From Ascaphus truei (lineage: Eukaryota; Chordata; Amphibia; Anura; Ascaphidae): DNA of 64,000 nucleotides. The stretch lies in NCBI GenBank assembly GCA_036426205.1, contig CM071586.1, positions 12,415,124-12,479,123 of the forward strand. Direction: 5' to 3'. The notes beneath the pieces are model-generated. The model had not been told where the DNA came from. It ran no database searches and saw only the letters and a program-made list of their open reading frames with translations. This document shows, one piece after another, positions 21,452 to 33,562 of the stretch. The translations under genes and the position numbers were made by a program. Each line of letters starts with the position of its first letter. The stretch's first letter is position 1.

Positions 21452-21906
21452 CGCCCCCGCCCCCTGCTTCTGCTCTAACATTATTGCATTACAGGCGAGG
21501 GAAACCTATAATGTCCATAACTTGGGAGGTGAGTGACATTGGAAGCTCAAAATAGTTGCATTGACCTACAAATCCGCAGCAGAATGTCCAGTCCAAGGAA
21601 GGAGGAGGAGAGAGGAGGGAGGGGAGGAGGAGGAGGGGAGGTGCAGGGGCAGCAGTGAGTGGGTGGGGGCGGCCAGGCGGAACCCCTGGGACTGCTCCGC
21701 GAAGCCCCGGCTGAGAATCACTAACACACACACAGCCCTATCAAGGCACGCCCCCTCCCTTAGTAGCCACGGCCCCCGCCCCCTGCTCTCGCTCTAACGT
21801 TACTGCTGTCCAGCCGAGTGAAACTTAGAATGTCCATAACTTGGGAGGTGAGTGATATTGGAAGCTCAAAATAGTTGCATTGACCTACAAATCCGCAGCA
21901 GAATGT
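21452..21906. repeat. Left arm of 4-kb inverted repeat
   Basis: Near-perfect reverse complement of 24993-25473. Each arm contains the same internal order: a 120-150 base block (atgtccataacttgggaggt and onward), a GA-rich and GC-rich middle, and a second diverged copy of that block. The 3.1 kb between the arms is the inverted third copy of the exon/BEL segment. Confidence 0.85.
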
Positions 21907-22039
21907 ACAGAGAAAGTTTTGTGGTGCCGTTTGTGCGATATCGATGCTTCTGACATACAAACAAATGGAAAACGGAACCCAACTTAGAATTATAGTATAA
22001 TATATATTATAGCAAATGGAAATAAAATGCAGCTCATTT

Positions 22040-23530
22040 ATTGAGCACCACACCAGGATGTCTACGTTTGCATCCCACAAGTTACGTGGTCGTCCTCACC
22101 CTATGCAGGAATTCAAAGCGCATGGCCCGGGCTACTTGGGACCCGGCCTTGCAAATGTCTATTTTTTCCACTGGGCACCCGTTACCCGGCATTTTCAGAG
22201 GACTTGGTAAAACACTACTCTATGGGGTGTCACGTATGTGTCATATGGACCGAGAGAAAAGAAAGGGGTCTAGTAGATTGTATCTGTGAATGGTCTTTCG
22301 TTTCTTTAATAGCTGGTACTAGATACGGTTGGTGTTGTCCTAGGGCTGAGATGGGGATGTTGTAGTTGGGTATTGCCTTGTCCATCATATTGGTTCACAA
22401 CATTGAACGTAAGGTGGGAGAAGGGTATTGGATGCCTTGGTTAGTGTTGGGTAGGCGTTATGTACATAGTTCCTTGCTGAGGGGAACCCTGCAGTCGTCT
22501 CTTAGTGCAGTCGGGCGGAAGGGACTGTGTGGTGTAGGTTAAGTCTGAGAACGGTGTTCTCTGTGGTGTTAACGTACCTGGATTGCAAGCTGGGTGTAGT
22601 GCATCCATACACATGTGAGTGTGTGGTTCACTTGTGGTAGATAGCAATTCCCGTAGTGTATGCTTGTAAGATGCGGTTCCTCTATTCAAGTGGAGTCTCC
22701 ATAGCTTGGCATCTGTAATTACCTTCCTCATCGGGTGTAGAGTGGTGGATGGCGTTCATACTAGAATGACTTATTAAATAGTCTCTAGTGTGATGGATCT
22801 TCTAAAAGCTATTGGATTTCTCTAGGCTCACCTCATCTTGTCTTCCGGCTGCTTCCAAGACTCGGCTTGGGTTCAGCAGGACTGCGCTTCCTTTATCTAC
22901 ATTATTAAACCTCGACGTTTGCTTCAAAATTGGTGTTCCAACGGGTGAAGGGGGGGAGCAGCGGTGGATGCTGGATGCAGCTGTGTCCCTTTGATCCTCC
23001 CCTTCAATATGGGCTCTCTCAAATTTCATGCTCTTTTCGACCCGTAATGGCCCTTGCACGTGTTAAGCCTTGTTTAACGACCGCTTTTTGTTGAATGTCT
23101 GGATGCCGCCGGAGCTCTGCGAGGGAGGTCCTTTCTGACTTTAGCTTACGTGATTGAACTCTAAATGCGCTGTCGATTCCGAACGGATTCTTTTTTGTAG
23201 GGTCCGATCTTCCAGGCTTTCACAATTATGCGTTCTGTCTCAAGTAGGGGATATATGTTTCTGACAGTATGTGGTAACGTGGCTGGGGTCGGTCCTCTAA
23301 GTCATCTCTGACAAAAGCCAACAATGAGGACTAACCGCTCACTAGCAAATACTCTATGTGTCCAAAATCAGGGTTGATCAACTTTATCTGTTCCTCTTTT
23401 ACCAAGTAATGTCCCTTTATTATCTTGGGATCTCCGCATGCGCTAAGTTGTCTTGTCTGTCCAGGACTTGTCAGAAAAACTGCATTCTGTCCCTGGACTC
23501 AGTCCAAAGTAGAACACATACGCACTATGA
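22040..23530 (-). pseudogene. BEL/Pao gag relic, inverted copy 3
   Basis: The minus strand matches about 5250-6700 of BEL copy 1: the gag start region, the KLR-rich segment, the zone corresponding to 6000-6350 and the end near the gaggacgaccac block at 22078-22092. More diverged than copies 1 and 2, with many indels. The pol part is absent; similarity stops near 22040. Confidence 0.75.
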
Positions 23531-23535
23531 ATTAT

Positions 23536-23900
23536 AAAGATGCAGCGGCATGTTATTCGAACAAATGCACGGACAGTTTTCGTTGTGGATTACTGTACTC
23601 CACCGCGGCAATTAACGCGACCAACCGCCCCAGCACAAGTGTTTATCGCGCGGACTTTGTTTGTGCATGGATTATGTGTCTATTTGGTGCAATGAAATGT
23701 ATGTGTACAGAACTGGTTGCTACTGTTTGCAACTGTGTCCACTTTCGTGTAACACTGTTTAACAATAAAAATGCCATTTTCTGCAACGCTCGTCTTAAGG
23801 CGGGACGGGGCGGGTACAGTGGGAAGAAATCCCCGCATGACATGGGTTATTAGAGGTATACAAAAGCGTGAAGTGTTTCGAATAACGGCCGCTGATTCTG
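23536..23900. mobile_element. MITE with CAGATGCAGC ends, copy 3 (inverted)
   Basis: Inverted, diverged copy of the 4889-5225 MITE at the equivalent place next to an exon B relic; ends gatgcagcggc near 23538 and gcggccgttattcga on the minus strand near 23880. Confidence 0.75.
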
Positions 23901-23916
23901 TTACAGCAGCTATCAC

Positions 23917-24032
23917 CTGCTCAAGACAACAGGTAGATGATCTTGGGTGTGCTTTCAAGATCCTTCAGTCATCTTCTCATTATAATTTTGTTCATATCAG
24001 AAGAGTCAGTCAGTTGCTCAAGAATGGTCTAT
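23917..24032 (-). pseudogene. ZNF exon B relic, inverted
   Basis: The minus strand aligns with exon 4757-4873, starting agaccattcttgagcaactg and ending before a decayed donor (gcaggtgat). Small deletions break the frame, and the LLTGE end is changed. Part of the inverted third segment copy. Confidence 0.7.
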
Positions 24033-24529
24033 GTGACAAAAGATAACAGGGAGATGTCAGAGAAGTACCAGATATCGGGAAAAAAGGGCTTTTGTCTGTG
24101 TCACTGTGTATTTGAAGTACAGAGAAGAAAGGGACTAGGGGCAATCTATCGTGTTGTCTCTTTGAAGTGGAGGGATAGATAGGGATAGATATGAGGGAAG
24201 TCATCAGCTCCTTTGTACGTTCATCCTAAGTGAGTTACTTAGGAACTCAAAGAATGAGCTCTGGTCCTTGTCGGGAGTGTTTCTCACCCGATGACCTCTG
24301 CAGTGAGGAATAGTGACTGTAATTGTCCTATCACATCAATAAATAGGAGGAGACCAACTGACCTACTAGAGGGCAGTACCATAGTTTCAGGAATCCTTAA
24401 ACAGAACAGTATCTCACTTACAATATTAATCTGTGCTACTTTATTTTAAAATAAATACGGACTGGTCCGGTGCCATTGTTTCCCGCTACGATGATTGATG
24501 ATGGGGCAATTATATGCCTTCGGGTAGGA

Positions 24530-24663
24530 TAGTGCCCACTCACCGGTCTCGTGGACCAGGTAGGATGATGTCTAAAGATGGAGAGCCAAGATTCCCTCAG
24601 CCGTCCGCTTCTTGTCCATCATCCTCGAGTAGTCAGATACTACCGCTCCATAGTGGTGGGCTA
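24530..24663 (-). pseudogene. ZNF exon A relic, inverted
   Basis: The minus strand matches exon 4198-4304 around the start (cccaccactATGGAG) and the ATGATGGACAAGAAGC block, but insertions and substitutions destroy the rest. Similar flanks follow to about 24960, including a Tc1-end remnant (ccatagaattaaaagagggtg) near 24914. Confidence 0.6.
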
Positions 24664-24992
24664 CTGGAAGCAAAGGCAGGAGCATGGGTAAGATCTAGCG
24701 ATCTCACCAATAAGGGCGTTTCCTGGTCTTGGTTAGTGGGAGGGACAGACGTGTGAGGAAGTGATCTGCTTCTTGGTCATTGTTCATCACCAACAAGTAT
24801 TAGATACTCGCCACAATGGCATTTCTGGTTTCCTGTGGAATCTTCCCACTGTAAAGTGTCACAGATTAGAGAGGACCCATAAGGGGTCTTTCTCTGCTGT
24901 ACCTCCAGTGGACACCATAGAATTAAAAGAGGGTGCATTCTTGTTCATTCACACAGCTGGTCAGAGTGCTGAAAATTTATAGGGTAATAAGA

Positions 24993-25473
24993 GAGTCTGC
25001 TGCGGATTTGTAGGTCAACGCAACTATTTTGAGCTTCCAATGTCACTCACCTCCCAAGTTATGGACATTCTAAGTTTCACTCGGCTGGACAGCAGTAATG
25101 TTAGAGCGAGAGCAAGTGACGGGGACCGTGGCTACTAAGGGAGGGGGCGTGGCTACTAAGGGAGGCGACGTGTCCTTGCCTTGATAGGACTGTGTGTGTG
25201 TTAGTGATTCTCAGCCGGGGCTCCGCAGAGCAGTCCCAGAGGTTCCGCCTGGCCGCCCGCACTCACTGCTGCCCCTGCTCCTCCCCCCCTCCTCCCCTCC
25301 CTCCTCTCTCCTCCTCCTCCTTCCTTGGACTGCACATTCTGCTGCGGATTTGTAGGTCAATGCAACTATTTTGAGCTTCCAATGTCACTCACCTCCCAAG
25401 TTATGGACATTATAGGTTTCCCTCGCCTGTAATGCAATAATGTTAGAGCAGAAGCAGGGGGCGGGGGCGTGGC
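24993..25473. repeat. Right arm of 4-kb inverted repeat
   Basis: Complement of 21452-21906. It starts ctgctgcggatttgtaggtc, contains the block twice and ends in the gcagggggcgggggcg stretch; the polypurine minisatellite begins shortly after, at about 25560. Confidence 0.85.
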
Positions 25474-25559
25474 TACTTATGGAGGGGCGTAGTAAGTGAC
25501 TGGTTGGACTGTTGGCTGGGATATGATGCCTGAAGTGAGTAAGATCTGCACGCCGGGAG

Positions 25560-28500
25560 ACTGCGGCCGGGGGAGGAGGGGGAGGGGGGGGGGAAAGAAA
25601 AACGGGAGCGACTGTAAGGCGGGGGGGGGAGAAGGGAAAAAACGATTGAGGGGGGTGAAGAAAACTGAGTGAGGGGGTGAAGAAAACTTGAGTGAGGGGG
25701 GTGAAGAAAACTGAGTTAGGGGGAAGGAAAAGAGAGTGAGTGAGGGGAGGGGAAGAAAAACAGAGTGCGTGAGGGGATGGGGGAGGAAAGGCAACTAGTG
25801 AGTTGAGGGAACGGATGGGGAGGGGAAACGGAGTGTTGTGAGTGGGAGGGAAACGGAGAGACTGTTAGTGAGGATGAAGGGTGAGTGGGGGGAAAAGGAA
25901 CAGTAGTGAGGGAGAGTGTGAGTGAGGGGGGGAAACGGAGTGAGTGGGAAACTGAGTGAGTGAGGGGGGGAAACTGAGTGAGTGAGAGGGGAAACTGAGT
26001 GAGTGAGGGGGGAAATGGAGTGAGTGGCAGGAGGCAGAGTGAGGGGGAAACGGAGTGAGGGGGAATGGAGTGGTGGGATGACGAGGAAAAACGGAGTGTA
26101 GCGGGGAGGGAGAAAAGGAACTGTGGGAGTGGGGGAGGGGGAGAAAACGGAGTGAGTGGGGGAGGGGGGAGAAAATGGAGTGAGTGGGGGAGGGGGAAGA
26201 AAACAGATTGAGTGGGGGGGAGAAAACGGATTGGAGGGGGGGGGGAGAAAATGGAGTGACAGGAGTGGGGGGTAAGTGGGAGGAAAAGGATGTGAGTGGG
26301 GGAGGGTGGGAGGAGAAAACAGATGGTGGCGGGGAGAGGGGAAGGATAAATGGAGATGCTATGTGGGGGATATGGTGGGAGAGGAAAATGGAGGTTAGTG
26401 GGGGGGGGGGGAGAGAATGGAGTGAGTGGGGGGGGGGGAAAGGGAGTGAGTGGTAGAGGAAACAGTGAGTCGGGGGTCGAGGAGCGGGGAAAAAACAGCA
26501 AAGAGTGACTGACGGGGGATGGTGGAAGAAAATGGAGTGAGTGGGTGAGGCAGGAGATGGGGGAGACAATGGATGTGAGTGTGAGGAGGGGGGAGGAAGG
26601 AGGAAAATCAGGAAGAGAAAGTGAGTGAAGAAGGTAAGGGGGAGAAAATGGGTGAAGTGAGTGGGGGGGGAGGGGAGGCGAGAAAACAGAGTTGAGTGGG
26701 CGGGAAGGGGGAAGGGGAGAAAAGGGGTTGAGTGGGGGGGAGGGGGGCAGGAAAACAGAGTGGTGGGGGTGAAAACAGTGAAACAGAGTGGAGTGGGGGG
26801 GGGGACGAGAAAACGGATGTGGTGAGTGGCGGAGGGGCCGGATGAAAAAATTAAGGGGTAGGGAGGGAGGGAGGGAGGAGAAGAGAGAAAAATCGGTGCT
26901 GAGGGAGGGAGAGGTGGAGAAAAACTGAGATGAGTGGGGGACGGTGGGAGAGTGGAGAGAAAATGGAGTGAGAGTGGGCGAGGGAGGGCAAAATGGAAAG
27001 CTGTAGGGGGGGGGAAGGGGAGAAAGAATAAACAGAGCTGAATGGGGGAGGTGGTGGGAGAAAAGATAGTGAAGTGGGGCCGAGGCGAGAGGAGGAAAAT
27101 GCGAGTGAGTGGGGGGATCGGGTGGAGAGAAAACAGGAGGGAGGTGACCGGAGGGGGAAGGGTGGGGTGAGGGATGAAGAAATATGTTGAGGCGTCAGGG
27201 ATGGGGCGGAGAAAGTAAAAGAGGTGAGTGTGAGGGGGGGAGCGGGGAGGGCGGAGAAAAAAGAGGTGAGGGGGGGGAGGCGGGGAGAAAAAGAGAGGGA
27301 TGTGTGGAGGACAAAGGAGTGAAAGTGAGGCAGAAAAGCGGAGTGAGTGGGTGTGCTGAAAATAGAGTGTCAGTCGGGGGCGGGGGGGAGAGAAAACGGA
27401 GGTGATGGGGGTGGGGAGGGGGAAAAACAAGAGTGAGTGTAGGGATGTGGGGAAGAAAATTGAGGGACGAGAGGAAAGAAGGAAAACGGTAAGTGAGGGA
27501 GGCGGTGGAGAAGGGAGACTGGGAGGGGGGAGATGAGTAGTGGGGGACGGGGGAGAAAATGGGAAGTCGGGGAGGGGGGTGGAGGGGGGGAAAGGAGACG
27601 ATCGTGAGTGGCACAAGCATGTGGGGGTTGGTGCAGCGGCGGGAGAAAGTGAGGGGTTTTAAAGAAAAAGGATGGGAAGTGTGGGTGGCACCGGTGGGAG
27701 AAGACGAAGTGATGGCGTGAGGGTGGTGGAGGATGGGTGAACAATTTGTAGGGGGGAAATGGAGTGGGGGGGAGGGGACGAAAATGAGGAGTCGAGTGGG
27801 AGGTACTCCCGGCTGGTAGAGGAAGGAGAAAGAGAAGGTGAGTGGGAGGGGGTGGCGGGAGAAAACGGAGTGAGTGGACGGGAGGGGGAGGGAAGAGTGA
27901 GAAACGAGAATATACGGCTAGTAAGTGTAGTGAGTGTCGAGGGAGAAAACGGATGTGAGTGTGGAAGGAAACAGGACGTGAGTGGGGTGAATGGTGAAAT
28001 GGTGAAAATGGACAGGTCGAGTGGGGGGAGGGGGAAGAAGGAAATAATGCCTAGTGAGCTGGGCGGAGGGGGGAGAAAACGGAGGTGAGTGGGAGAAGGG
28101 GGAGAAATATTAGGGAGGGGAGGGAAAGAGAAAATTTAGTGAGGGGAGGGGATGCGAGGAGGAGGGGACGGGTAAAAAGGGGAGGGGAGAGGGGAGGAGC
28201 GAGAAAACGGAGTGGGCGGGGAGAAAAACTGGCTCTGAGGGGAGGGGAGAGGAAAGCGGAAGGAGGGAAGGGGTGAGAGTAATCGGGGGCAGGGAGAAAA
28301 TGATGAGGGAGGGGGAGAGGGGGAAACGGACTGCGAGGAGGAGGTGGCGGAGAAAACGGAGAGGGACGTGTGATGGAGGGAGGGGTGGAGAAGGAAAACG
28401 GAGGGAGGAGGGGGGAACACGGATGTGGTGGGAAAACTGAGTGAGTGAGAGGGGGAGGAAACTGAGTGAGGTGGAGGGGGGAGAGAAAACGAGTGAGTGA

Positions 28501-31500
28501 GGGGGGAGGAAAAACAGTGGAGTGCAGGGGAAATGGATAAAGTGAGGGTGAAGGAGGCACAGGACGTGAGGGGGACGGAAAAGGACCTGCTGCAAACACG
28601 TGACGGGGGGAAATGGATACGACCCTCCTGTGAGTCTGAGTGGTGATTGACGATGGACAAAGCGCCCGCGGGTTAGTTGGGCGCGGCGAGGAGAAAAAAG
28701 GATCCTTCGCGGTAGAGTGTGCTATGTGAGTGGGGCTCGAGGAGGGATGGCAAAAAGGAGACATGTGATGTGGGGGAGGCGAGAAGAAGAAATGGACGTG
28801 AGTGCTGGGTGAGGGGGAGAAAATGCGAGGTGTAGTGGGGGAGGGGCGAAGAAGGAAAAACAGATGAGTGGGGGAGGGAGGTGATAAGAAAACGGATTGA
28901 GTGTGTGGGGAAAATGGAGGTGAGTGGGGACAGGGACGGGGAGAAAATGGAGTGAGTGGTGGGTGGAGGTGGGAGGGAAAAAGAGAGGTGGGGGGAGGGG
29001 GGAGAAATGCCGAGTGAGTGAGGTAGGAGGTGGGAGGAACAGGGAGTGCAGTGTGGGAGGGGAGGAGAAAATGGGACGAATGTGCGTGGGGAGGGGGGAA
29101 AGAGGAGGAGGGGGATGGAAAACAGTGAGTGGGGGAGGGGGAGAAAACAGAGTGACTGGGGGAGAGTGGTGGGAGGGAGAAAGAGAAAATGGAGTTTGAT
29201 TGGGGGAGGATGGGGTTAGGAAAATGCGAGTGAGTGGAGATGAGGTGGGAGGGGATAAATGGACCGCCAGATAGAGTGGGCGAGAGGGCTGGAGAACAAG
29301 GGGTGAGTGAAGAAGGTGGGAGGGCGAAAAGGAAGTGAGTGGGGGGAGGGGGGAGAAACGCTAGGCGAAGAAAAAAAGACGTGAGTAGGGGGAACCTACA
29401 CCAATCATTAGTTATTACCATCAGAATCTAATTCTACAAGGAGCAAGCTGGGCGCCCGTCCATGCCCGGCTTGCGACAATAATCCCCTCTTCCTCCTCCC
29501 TGAAATAAAAAAAACGGAACAAAAAAACGAAAAACGTGGGAAAAAAACAATGAAAAAAACCCTGAAAAAAAAGTGAGTAGGGGTTACCTCTGTGAGTGGG
29601 GAGGAGGCGGGAGAAAACGGAGTGAGCTTGAGTGGGGTGGGGGGAATGGTAGAAATGAAAACAGAGTGAGTGGGGTTGAGGGGCCGAGAAAACAAGATGG
29701 GAGCTGAGGGATGGGCGGATCCCACGAGAAAGAAAAAGCGGACAGGGAGGGCATTGGGAAGGACGAAAAGAGATAGTGTCTTGAGATAAGAGAAGATACT
29801 GGAAAAATGGCACCGGGTTAGTGAGGGAGGGAGAGGTGGAGAAGGAAAATAGGAGCTGATCGCTCTCTTGAGGGGGGGAAGCGGGTGGGAGACAACACAA
29901 ATGGACCTACCACATCGGGGATCGGGGTGGAGAGGGGAGAAAGCCATGAAAGGTGACCTTGGTGATGTGGCGGAGGCGGGAGAAAACAGAGTGAAATGGT
30001 GGGACGGTGGGTGACGAGAAAATGTGCAGCAGAGGGAGTCGGTCGGGAGGGGGGGGGGAGAAAACTGGAGTCGAGCGGTGGGACCTAGGGGGTAGAAAAA
30101 GGGGATCAGTGAGTGGGGGAGAGGGGGGAGGAAAAACAAGAGGGAGTGGGGGGAGGGGGGAGAAAGAAAAACGGAGTGAGTGGGGAGGGGGGAGGGGGGA
30201 GAAAGGCAAGAAAACAGAGTGACGTGGGGGAGGGGGAGGAAAACGGATTGATTGAGTGTGGAGAAAAGGATGTGAGGAGAGAGGAAAAAGGAGGAGTGGG
30301 GTGGAAAATAGAGTGATGTGGGGGAGGGCGGAGAAAACGGACAGTGAGGGGGGAGGGGGGGTACATAGGGGGAAAAGGTAGTTTGTACTGTAGTGGGAAG
30401 GGTGGGGATATCGAAGGGGGAACGCAATAAAAGTAAGGATAAAATAGGAAGGGAGGAGGAGGAGGGAACGGAGAACCAAAAGGAGGCGGAAGGGAGGGAA
30501 GGAGTATGCTAGGCACGCGAAAAGTAAAGGGAAAAACGAAGCAGCAGCAAATCAAGGTTGTCTGCTGGTAAGTCTGCGTAAGATCTAGGTTCATTTTCTC
30601 CTCAACAGCACCGTTGGGCGTTCTGTTCTGATGACGTGACGGGAGGAGGGGTGGGTGGAAAAAGGATGTGATTCTCCGGAGTGAGTGGGGGAGTGTGGCG
30701 GGAGAAGCCACGTTATTGAACATATGGGTCTTAGTTGACTAGGGGGCCGGTTATTCTGGCGCGTGAGACAGAAAATGGACAGTTGATATGGCGGTAGGGG
30801 AGATGAGAAGGGAGAGAGGAAACAGAGTGAGGGTCTGATGGGGGGAGAACATAGTGGACTGGGGGAGGGGCGGAGAAAAGAAAAGGGCAGTGGGGGGTTG
30901 CGGAGGGGGAGACAAGAAAATGGAGGTGAGGGGGGGAGGTATCTAAGGTGGGAGAAAATGGAGTGAACGTGGGAGAAAACGGAGGTGAGTGGGGGAAGGG
31001 GGCGAGGAAAGAAACCGGAGTAGGCAGGGTATTGGAGTGGAGAAGAAAAAGGAGTGAGTGGGGTGAAAGAAGTGGAGGGGTGAGGGGAAGGGAGAGAAAA
31101 TGGAGTGAGTGGGGGAGGGGGAGAAAACGGAGTTGAGGGGGGAGAAATATTAGTGAGGGAGGGAGGGAGGGACAGAGAAAATGGAGTGAGGGAGGGGTGG
31201 AGAAAATGGATTGCGGGAGGGGAGAGAAAACGGAGTGGGGGGAGAAAAGTGAGTGAGGGTGGAGGGGAGAAAACTGAGTGAGGGAGGGGGCGGGAGAAAA
31301 CTGAGTGAGGGAGGGGGCGGGAGAAAACTGAGTGAGGGAGGGGGGGAAATGGAGTGAGGGAGGGGGGAGAAAACGGAGTGATGGAGGGAGGGGTGGAGAA
31401 AACGGAGGGAGGGACAGAGTGAGGGAGGGGCAGAGAAAACGGAGGGAGGGAGGGGCGGAGAAAACGGAGTGAGGGAGAGGCGGAGAAAATGGAGTGAGGG

Positions 31501-31735
31501 AGGAGAAAATGGAGTGAGAGTGAGGGGGACATGGAGTGGGAGGGGAGACATGGAGTGGGAGGGGGGACACGGAGTGGGAGGGGGTAGACAGGAGAGAAGG
31601 GGGATAGAGAGGGCAAGGGAGAGAAAGGAGAGAGGGGAAGGGAGAGAAAGAAGAGGGGGGAAGGGGGGGTGGGAGAGAGCAATGAGGGGGAGAGAGGAGA
31701 GGTAAGGTTGTAGAGGGAAAATGGAGACAGAGAGA
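25560..31735 (+). repeat. Polypurine minisatellite, about 6.2 kb
   Basis: The plus strand is almost purely G and A, built from degenerate units of about 25-30 bases whose core is gagaaaacggagtgagtggg followed by a G-rich run (ggaggggggag). Units vary in G-run length and carry many indels. Two short non-repetitive islands interrupt it, at about 29395-29600 and 30370-30740. The long open frames on the minus strand (up to 583 codons of Pro/Ser/Phe/His) are by-products of stop-poor CT sequence and are not genes. The G-runs should form quadruplexes and the strand asymmetry favours triplex DNA. Confidence 0.93.
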
Positions 31736-32063
31736 CACACACACACATACACAGAGGCAGCCCCTATCCAGCCAATGACACGTCCCCCGCTCCTGCTCTA
31801 AAAAAATTGCAGGACAGTCGATCGCTCATGCTTGGAGAGCTGGTGACGTCACTGCTCTCAAGCATGACCGAGCTCAGCGGCAGTGTGGCCGCAGCCTAAA
31901 GCTACACGGGGAGATGTGCCGGCAGCACGGGAGGGACGGGGAGATGAGCCGGAAGCAGGGGAGTGGGGGGGGGGGGGGGGGGGAGATGTTCCGGAAGCGG
32001 GGGGGGATGTACCTGGGGGGGGGGGAGATGCATTCCCTGGGCGAAGCCGGGTACAAAAGCTAG
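31736..32063 (+). mobile_element. Helitron-like 3' end
   Basis: The sequence ends cctgggcgaagccgggtaca and then aaagCTAG at 32060-32063, followed by T. The gggcgaagccgggt part can fold into a short GC hairpin about ten bases before CTAG, the signature of a Helitron 3' terminus. Upstream are ggggagatgt-type G-rich repeats and an inverted repeat (gctcatgcttggagagc at 31824, complement near 31854-31870). The 5' TC end was not found, so how much of the minisatellite belongs to it is unknown. Confidence 0.5.
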
Positions 32064-33562
32064 TGTGTGTGTATATATATATACTTTGTTAATAGCTTAC
32101 AGGGGTGATGTGACGGTGAAGGGGTTAACCAGGCTCACTAATAAAGTTTAAGCCCACTTGGCTACCCCTGATCCGTGTGTTAAGGTCCTAGAGTGTCAGC
32201 TCTTGGACCCAGATATCAGAAATGCATTACTGTGACTGTGTGCAAATTATGCAACATTAAAGATTTATTTGTGTTTTGCCTTTTCTGGGGTGCTGGAACC
32301 GGGAGATTTCTGGGCTTGTAAGTTTTAGCGTGGGTTTGCCGGAGAAAGTCTTTACAGAATGTGTCTATGTATCGGGGTTCCAGAGTTCTGGGATACCCCA
32401 AGAGTTGGATCCAGGAATCGAGTGAGATTCTCGGATGCAGCCAAGCACATTGCTCCGGGCAAACTCTGACTCTGAAAGCGTTCTTACGACTCACCGCCAG
32501 GATTCCTGCTGCAGCATCATCCAGACAAGGTAACCGGGCATGGAGGGGTTAATGTATACCTGCAATCATACACGGGGTCCCTAGTATAAAGAGGGGTCCC
32601 TAGTATATGGAAGGGTGCCCAGATACATGCCCAGGTACCCTGAACCTAGTATAGGAGTTCAGGGGATGCTACAGGATAAAGCTGAGTGATTTATTGTGTG
32701 TAAAAGGTTTAAATGTTATTTGTAGAGTGTGCCAAGAATGAGGCTAGTGAGTGTAGACAATATATACCCTCACTCCATCCCTGACACTAGAACTGGGACT
32801 TACACATCTTTATCACACAAAATACAGGCCACAGTATATGTACTGATAACCTGTGAATGAACTGTGGGATTTCCAAGTCATGGATGCCGAGGGACCAGAT
32901 GACTACCAAGCTTGGTGCCTATGGGTCAGTTCGGAGTCCGGACTTGAAAGCCTCAGGGATGCCAATTTGTTAGAACAGATGGGGTACTGCAGTTCTGCTT
33001 GAGTACCCGCATCCTGGGCTAACACAGGGCTATACGGCCACCATTTGCCAGAGCCCTGACTCTGTGGAGCATGGACAATGGGTGGGCTCAGTATGCAAAA
33101 GGGCAGAGGTGCCAGGTTGGCGCATGCCCATTAGCAGAATGAAAAAAGTTGCCCACCCAGCTTTACAATACCGGAAAATCGGTGATTGGCTGGCAGGGAA
33201 ATTCCCACGCTCTGATAGGCTGTAGAGGTTTGTGAATAGGACACTGAAACCCATAAGGAGCGTTCCAGCCAATCAGAGGGGCAGATTCCAAGCGCCAAAC
33301 CAACAGCGGCAAATTCAAAGGTGCTCTGTGCTGAATAGACGCGAGCCGGCTTCAAAGATTTTGAGTGACAAAATGTTTGAAGTCCCACTTTTTGAGAACG
33401 TAGCGGTCGCGGCTGGCATTGCATGCCGAAATCAGTTCCAGGATTTTGTGAGTACCTCACAGTCATTGGAAAGGGCTCCTACAGAGGTCATTTTTGTGAA
33501 TTTTGTTTAAAGGACTATTTTATCCGTTCCCAGTAAGTGTGTTAACCCTGTAAATTGTGTTA
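32064..33562. other. No feature recognised
   Basis: Mixed sequence without a convincing open frame. aataaagtttaagcccacttg (32141) and nearby motifs hint at an old LTR, and CCAAT-like attggct/agccaat elements occur near 33185-33275, but no boundary or family could be supported. Confidence 0.4.

Noticed and set aside
25477..31752. Long minus-strand open frames of up to 583 codons rich in Pro, Ser, Phe and His
   Set aside because: They are stop-poor readings of the CT strand of the polypurine minisatellite, overlap in several frames, and have no domain or codon signal.
33131..33466. 111-codon minus-strand frame
   Set aside because: No similarity recognised, no splice or start context; overlapped by an open plus frame.
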